This document shows, in pieces, positions 5,599-8,046 of a DNA stretch of 8,046 nucleotides. The notes below the pieces were generated by a model. It was not told where the DNA came from. It saw only the letters and a list, made by a program, of their open reading frames with translations, and searched no databases. The position numbers were made by a program, and so were the translations under genes. Source of the DNA: CAYMST01 sp964393115 (GTDB lineage: Bacteria > Bacteroidota > Bacteroidia > Cytophagales > Cyclobacteriaceae); contig CAYMST010000217.1 in NCBI GenBank assembly GCA_964393115.1, positions 1-8,046 on the forward strand, written 5' to 3'. Numbering within the stretch: position 1 is the stretch's first letter; every line of letters starts with the position of its first letter.

Positions 5599-6489
5599 AT
5601 GGGTAAATACTTAATTGTCGCAGCAATATGCATTGGCCTACTATCAGGTTGCAATGCTCAAAATGACAAATCAAAAACAGTAAATGAACAAACATTAAGA
5701 ACAGAAAAACAAGTGGAAGATTTAAAAACGTTAGCAGTAAAAGGACAGAATGCCTTCTTTAGAGATTACAATGAACTGGATCTTAGAAAGTATTTTAGTG
5801 AAGATTACATCCAACATAACCCATACACACCAACAGGTTTAGAGCCTATTGTTGGGTTCTTACCTGCCCTTAAACAAGCAGGCACTACATACAAAACTCA
5901 CCGCATGATTCAGGATGGGGATTTTATTATAGCTCATAATTCTTACGACAATGCAGAAGCATTTGGAGCTAAAGTGATGATTGCCTTTGATATTTACAGA
6001 TTCGAAGATGACAAAGTTGTGGAGCATTGGGATGGCTTAACACCTCAAGTAACTGTAACGGCTAGTGGAAGAAGTCAGGTTGACGGCCCTACAGAAATTG
6101 AAGACCTTGATAAAACAGATGAAAACAAGACATTGATCAAGAACTTTATGAACGATATAATGATGGGCGCTAATCCATCAAAAATCACCGAATATATCAG
6201 CACCGAAACGTATCACCAGCACAATACTGCAATTAAAGATGGTTTGAAAGGTTTGAACGCAGCAATCGAATACCTAGCCTCAGAAAACAATATGTTCACT
6301 TATGAAAAAGTCCATAAAATTCTTGGTGAAGGAAACTTTGTTCTTACTCAAAGCGAAGGAACTTGGAATGGTGGTAAAAAATATGCTTTCTATGATCTAT
6401 TTCGAATTACTGATGGTAAAATAGTTGAGCATTGGGATATTATTCAGGAAGTGCCTGCTGAAATGCCTCACACTAACGGGATGTTTTAA
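5599..6489 (+). CDS. lipoprotein with two tandem SnoaL-like (NTF2-fold) domains
   Basis: This 296-residue protein starts with an SPII signal ending in the lipobox L15-S16-G17-C18, so it should be anchored in the envelope. Two homologous halves follow. In the first, YIQHNPYTPTG (70-80) and FEDDKVVEHWDGL (135-147); in the second, YHQHNTAIKDG (205-215) and TDGKIVEHWDIIQ (271-283). The paired QHN and VEHWD motifs are typical of the predicted SnoaL-like aldol-condensation or cyclase family (COG4922), normally a single cytoplasmic domain. The fold binds small hydrophobic ligands; true catalysis and substrate are unknown. The spacer from the Rrf2 gene is 43 bp and includes that gene's terminator, so it is probably transcribed from its own start; TAATTTTA at 5579-5586 is a weak -7 candidate. 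The Rrf2 regulator next door is its likely controller. Confidence 0.85.
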   Translation: MGKYLIVAAICIGLLSGCNAQNDKSKTVNEQTLRTEKQVEDLKTLAVKGQNAFFRDYNELDLRKYFSEDYIQHNPYTPTGLEPIVGFLPALKQAGTTYKTHRMIQDGDFIIAHNSYDNAEAFGAKVMIAFDIYRFEDDKVVEHWDGLTPQVTVTASGRSQVDGPTEIEDLDKTDENKTLIKNFMNDIMMGANPSKITEYISTETYHQHNTAIKDGLKGLNAAIEYLASENNMFTYEKVHKILGEGNFVLTQSEGTWNGGKKYAFYDLFRITDGKIVEHWDIIQEVPAEMPHTNGMF

Positions 6490-6498
6490 TGAAACCAA

Positions 6499-6672
6499 AT
6501 GATGGAAGAAATGTGGCTTGAATCATACTCAAGTCATATTTCTATGCTTGAAACACAAATTATGAATACGTTTTCAAGCGTTTTACAATTACCACCGACA
6601 GTTTTTAATGCTGCTGTTAAAGGACATTTTTCCAAATCCATTCTCGTACTGCCAAAAGTTACTAAGTGGTAA
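6499..6672 (+). CDS. possible small ORF or gene remnant of 57 residues
   Basis: An open frame runs from ATG 6499 (a second ATG follows at once) to TAA 6670-6672, starting 9 nt after the lipoprotein gene stops. The product would be 57 residues with a coding-like composition, including SSHISMLETQIMNTFSSVL and LPPTVFNAAVKGHFSKSILV. It has no signal peptide or clear membrane helix, and I recognise no family. It may be a genuine small protein co-transcribed with the lipoprotein gene, the C-terminal remnant of a decayed larger gene, or chance. The close spacing and full-length reading favour something real. Confidence 0.35.
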   Translation: MMEEMWLESYSSHISMLETQIMNTFSSVLQLPPTVFNAAVKGHFSKSILVLPKVTKW

Positions 6673-6725
6673 CTACTATTTTCTGATAAGTTTACACGGA
6701 ATTAACTCTCAATAACATAGATATA

Positions 6726-6733
6726 TTACTTTG
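6726..6733 (+). promoter_or_regulatory. weak -7-like box before the membrane protein gene
   Basis: TTACTTTG differs from TAnnTTTG at one position and lies 24 nt before ATG 6758. I see no -33 TTG at the right distance, so this is only a candidate. The surrounding 6673-6757 holds nothing else I can identify. Confidence 0.25.
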
Positions 6734-6757
6734 TGTAGCAGAATGAGATATTTAGTG

Positions 6758-7408
6758 ATGAACGAACCGAAAGAGAGTAAAATACAACTAACCTATGTCG
6801 TTTTTGGAATTATTGTCGGAATCATAGGCATATTGCACGGAGCAGCCGAATTATTACAAGGCAACACTCTAGTTGAAGGTGGAAAAATCACTGCAATGCC
6901 CGAGAACTGGCCTAATAAAGAGTTCTACACCTTGATGAAAGGCGCACCAGTATTTTCTTTATTGTCTGGTATTCCTTATTTCGTATTAGGGCTTTTAGCC
7001 ATTTCGGTGTCGATAACTTTAATCGTTTTTTCTACCAAATTTTTCAAACTAAACACCAAAGGAATTGTGTTGTTTGCCCTATTCAGTATCGGTATATTTT
7101 TATTTGGAGCTGGAGAAGGAACACCTATTGCCATTTGCCTTCCTTTGATGATCACGGGAATTCTTTCATTATTCACTGAGCAAAAAGAAAGAAGCGAATT
7201 AAACAAAAGAGTAAACCTCATAGGATTTAGTGTTTTTTATTGGTTACAGATTTTTAGTTGGGTGTTGTTTTTCCCTGGACTTTTTGTAATGAGTTTCTAT
7301 CAAGAAATACCTCATTGGTTATTTCTATTTGATTTTATGATTATGCCTATTTCAATTATTGGATCTATGATATTTGGATTCAGGTACGACAGAACGATTG
7401 AATCATAA
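6758..7408 (+). CDS. uncharacterised six-helix membrane protein
   Basis: From ATG 6758 the product has 216 residues with about six hydrophobic segments (11-31, 66-92, 101-117, 122-140, 154-180, 186-207). A conserved-looking outer loop follows helix 1: HGAAELLQGN (27-36) and then ITAMPENWPNKEFYTLMKG. I do not recognise a named family; it is neither a transporter nor an enzyme by any motif I can see. The frame is open back to TTG 6731, with another ATG at 6743, but the -7-like box TTACTTTG (6726-6733) predicts transcription starting near 6740, which leaves ATG 6758 (MNEPKESKIQL) as the best start. No terminator is evident downstream. Its role next to an envelope lipoprotein suggests a membrane function, no more. 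Confidence 0.75.
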   Translation: MNEPKESKIQLTYVVFGIIVGIIGILHGAAELLQGNTLVEGGKITAMPENWPNKEFYTLMKGAPVFSLLSGIPYFVLGLLAISVSITLIVFSTKFFKLNTKGIVLFALFSIGIFLFGAGEGTPIAICLPLMITGILSLFTEQKERSELNKRVNLIGFSVFYWLQIFSWVLFFPGLFVMSFYQEIPHWLFLFDFMIMPISIIGSMIFGFRYDRTIES

Positions 7409-7526
7409 AGAAAAAGCTGCTTACAATAGGGGCTATATTCCATGTTGTTTGGCGCTAAAATTCAGGCTTTTTATCTTTTTATAAGCATCGTCAAAAATCA
7501 CAGGTTTTAACCCTTCAAGAATAAGA

Positions 7527-7616
7527 TTCACCAACCAAATATGTGATTTCTCTCAGGTGTATTCGCTAGTTTAGTGATTTTAAATCCGCATAGAAACATA
7601 GACCGGCGTTATGTTT
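7527..7616 (+). repeat. attC-like integron recombination site 4
   Basis: The left end TTCACCAAC (7527-7535) and the right end CCGGCG|TTATG (7603-7613) fit the attC outer boxes. The inner arms TATG-TGA-TTTCT (7540-7551) and AGAAACATA (7592-7600) pair perfectly except for a three-base extrahelical bulge. The spacer between arm and right core is 7 nt, as in site 3. The flanking spacer (7409-7526) also contains AAATCACA (7495-7502), which pairs with TGTGATTT (7542-7549), and a GGTTTTAACC palindrome (7503-7512), so alternative folds exist and the left boundary is less certain. The gene at 7635 starts about 26 nt after the cut point. Confidence 0.48.
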
Positions 7617-7634
7617 CAATAAGCGCGAATCGAA

Positions 7635-8046
7635 ATGGCAGAACTTATACTCAAATACATAGAAGTCCTAATCTGGCCAACAATTACGGTATTCATCCTA
7701 GTCTACTTCAAAAAGGAAATATCTAAGCTTTTTGAACGTGCTAAAAAAGTAGAATTGCCCGGAGGCATAACAATCGAGGCATTTGAAGATAAACTCAAAA
7801 AAGCACAACAGCTAGAACAAGAAATTAAATCGGAAAGGAAACCTGAAGTTGCTGAAATAATAAAGAGTAATAAGAATGATACGGAAGCGAACAAACGAAT
7901 GGTGGAACTGGGACTTAAACCATCTCCTAGTGGTTTGGATTTGAATTATTACCGTGAATTAGCCACCTCAGACAAGCAGTTAGCAATGGCTGGTTTGAGG
8001 ATGGATTTGGGACTGATGATCAGGAACTTGGCCAAGGGATTTGAGG
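7635..8046 (+). CDS. N-terminal part of a membrane-anchored helical protein (partial, runs off the edge)
   Basis: From ATG 7635 the frame is open for 137 codons to the end of the window. The protein starts with one membrane helix (about residues 8-25, LIWPTITVFILVYF), followed by a basic stretch and the segment KLFERAKKVELPGGITIEAF. A charged, probably coiled-coil region covers about 50-90. Near the edge a new helical region begins (YYRELATSDKQLAMAGLRMD, then LGLMIRNLAKGFE), resembling the start of DUF4145-like helical domains common in defence and other accessory loci; the resemblance is only suggestive. Anchoring with an N-terminal helix and a cytoplasmic body is the likely topology. It would be the gene of the next cassette, starting about 26 nt after the cut point of attC-like site 4. 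Confidence 0.75.
   Translation, partial: MAELILKYIEVLIWPTITVFILVYFKKEISKLFERAKKVELPGGITIEAFEDKLKKAQQLEQEIKSERKPEVAEIIKSNKNDTEANKRMVELGLKPSPSGLDLNYYRELATSDKQLAMAGLRMDLGLMIRNLAKGFE

Larger units (their letters stand above)
5145..7608 (+). mobile_element. possible integron cassette carrying the Rrf2 / lipoprotein / membrane-protein group
   Basis: GTTGGTAAA at 5144-5152 is the reverse complement of TTCACCAAC at 7527-7535 at 8 of 9 positions, and the latter is the left end of attC-like site 4. This repeats the relation seen, without mismatch, around the two upstream cassettes. The left boundary is weaker than those, because the site that should precede it (about 4977-5144) is degenerate. The unit would be about 2.5 kb with three or four genes. 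Confidence 0.3.

Noticed and set aside
972..7894. Minus-strand ORFs (for example 972-1169, 1863-2096, 5129-5473, 6976-7221, 7703-7894)
   Set aside because: Each is the shadow of a well-supported + strand gene or pseudogene and has no family features.
1..8046. CRISPR array, tRNA, rRNA, transposase or integrase gene
   Set aside because: I saw no regularly spaced direct repeats, no tRNA- or rRNA-like stretch, and no transposase or integrase motifs in any reading frame.

Overview
The window looks like an accessory segment of a Bacteroidota genome, most likely a marine or soil Cytophagales-type bacterium. The grounds are an AT-rich composition, two perfect TAnnTTTG boxes (the Bacteroidota -7 element), SPII lipoproteins with short signal peptides, weak Shine-Dalgarno signals, and the gene families present. 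I could not run a search, so the assignment rests on style and content. All credible genes are on the + strand.

Layout. (1) 1-266: the 3' end of an unrecognised gene, perhaps with a PH-like fold. (2) 485 to about 1080: a lipoprotein gene broken by two in-frame stops. (3) 1233-3917: a Rob-like AraC/GyrI regulator, then a fatty acid hydroxylase/sterol desaturase-family membrane enzyme and an ABC transporter transmembrane domain without ATPase, the last two 1 nt apart. (4) 4060-4974: an exported alpha/beta hydrolase resembling proline iminopeptidase. (5) 5145-7408: an Rrf2-family regulator with its own promoter and terminator, a lipoprotein with two SnoaL-like domains, a possible 57-residue ORF and a six-helix membrane protein. 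(6) 7635 to the right edge: the start of a membrane-anchored helical protein.

The main discovery is in the spacers. Those at 270-478, 1081-1239, 3932-4047 and about 7527-7616 each look like an integron attC site: imperfect inverted arms with extrahelical bases, inner hairpins and, in three of them, a GGC-GTT-like right end. They also obey the rule peculiar to integron cassettes, that the first bases of a cassette are the reverse complement of the left end of that same cassette's attC. GTTAGATGC at 470-478 pairs with GCATCTAAC at 1081-1089 around the broken lipoprotein gene, and GTTGACAG at 1232-1239 pairs with CTGTCAAC at 3932-3939 around the AraC/desaturase/ABC group. A third, imperfect pair (5144-5152 with 7527-7535, 8 of 9) brackets the Rrf2 group. 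All genes lie in the orientation expected of cassettes. No integrase is in view, so this would be part of an integrase-distant or orphan array.

If this is right, the window holds unusually large multi-gene cassettes carrying their own regulators and promoters. One appears to be a lipid-modification and membrane module; the other a small envelope or stress module under an Rrf2 regulator. Roles of the individual genes are inferred from family membership and context only.
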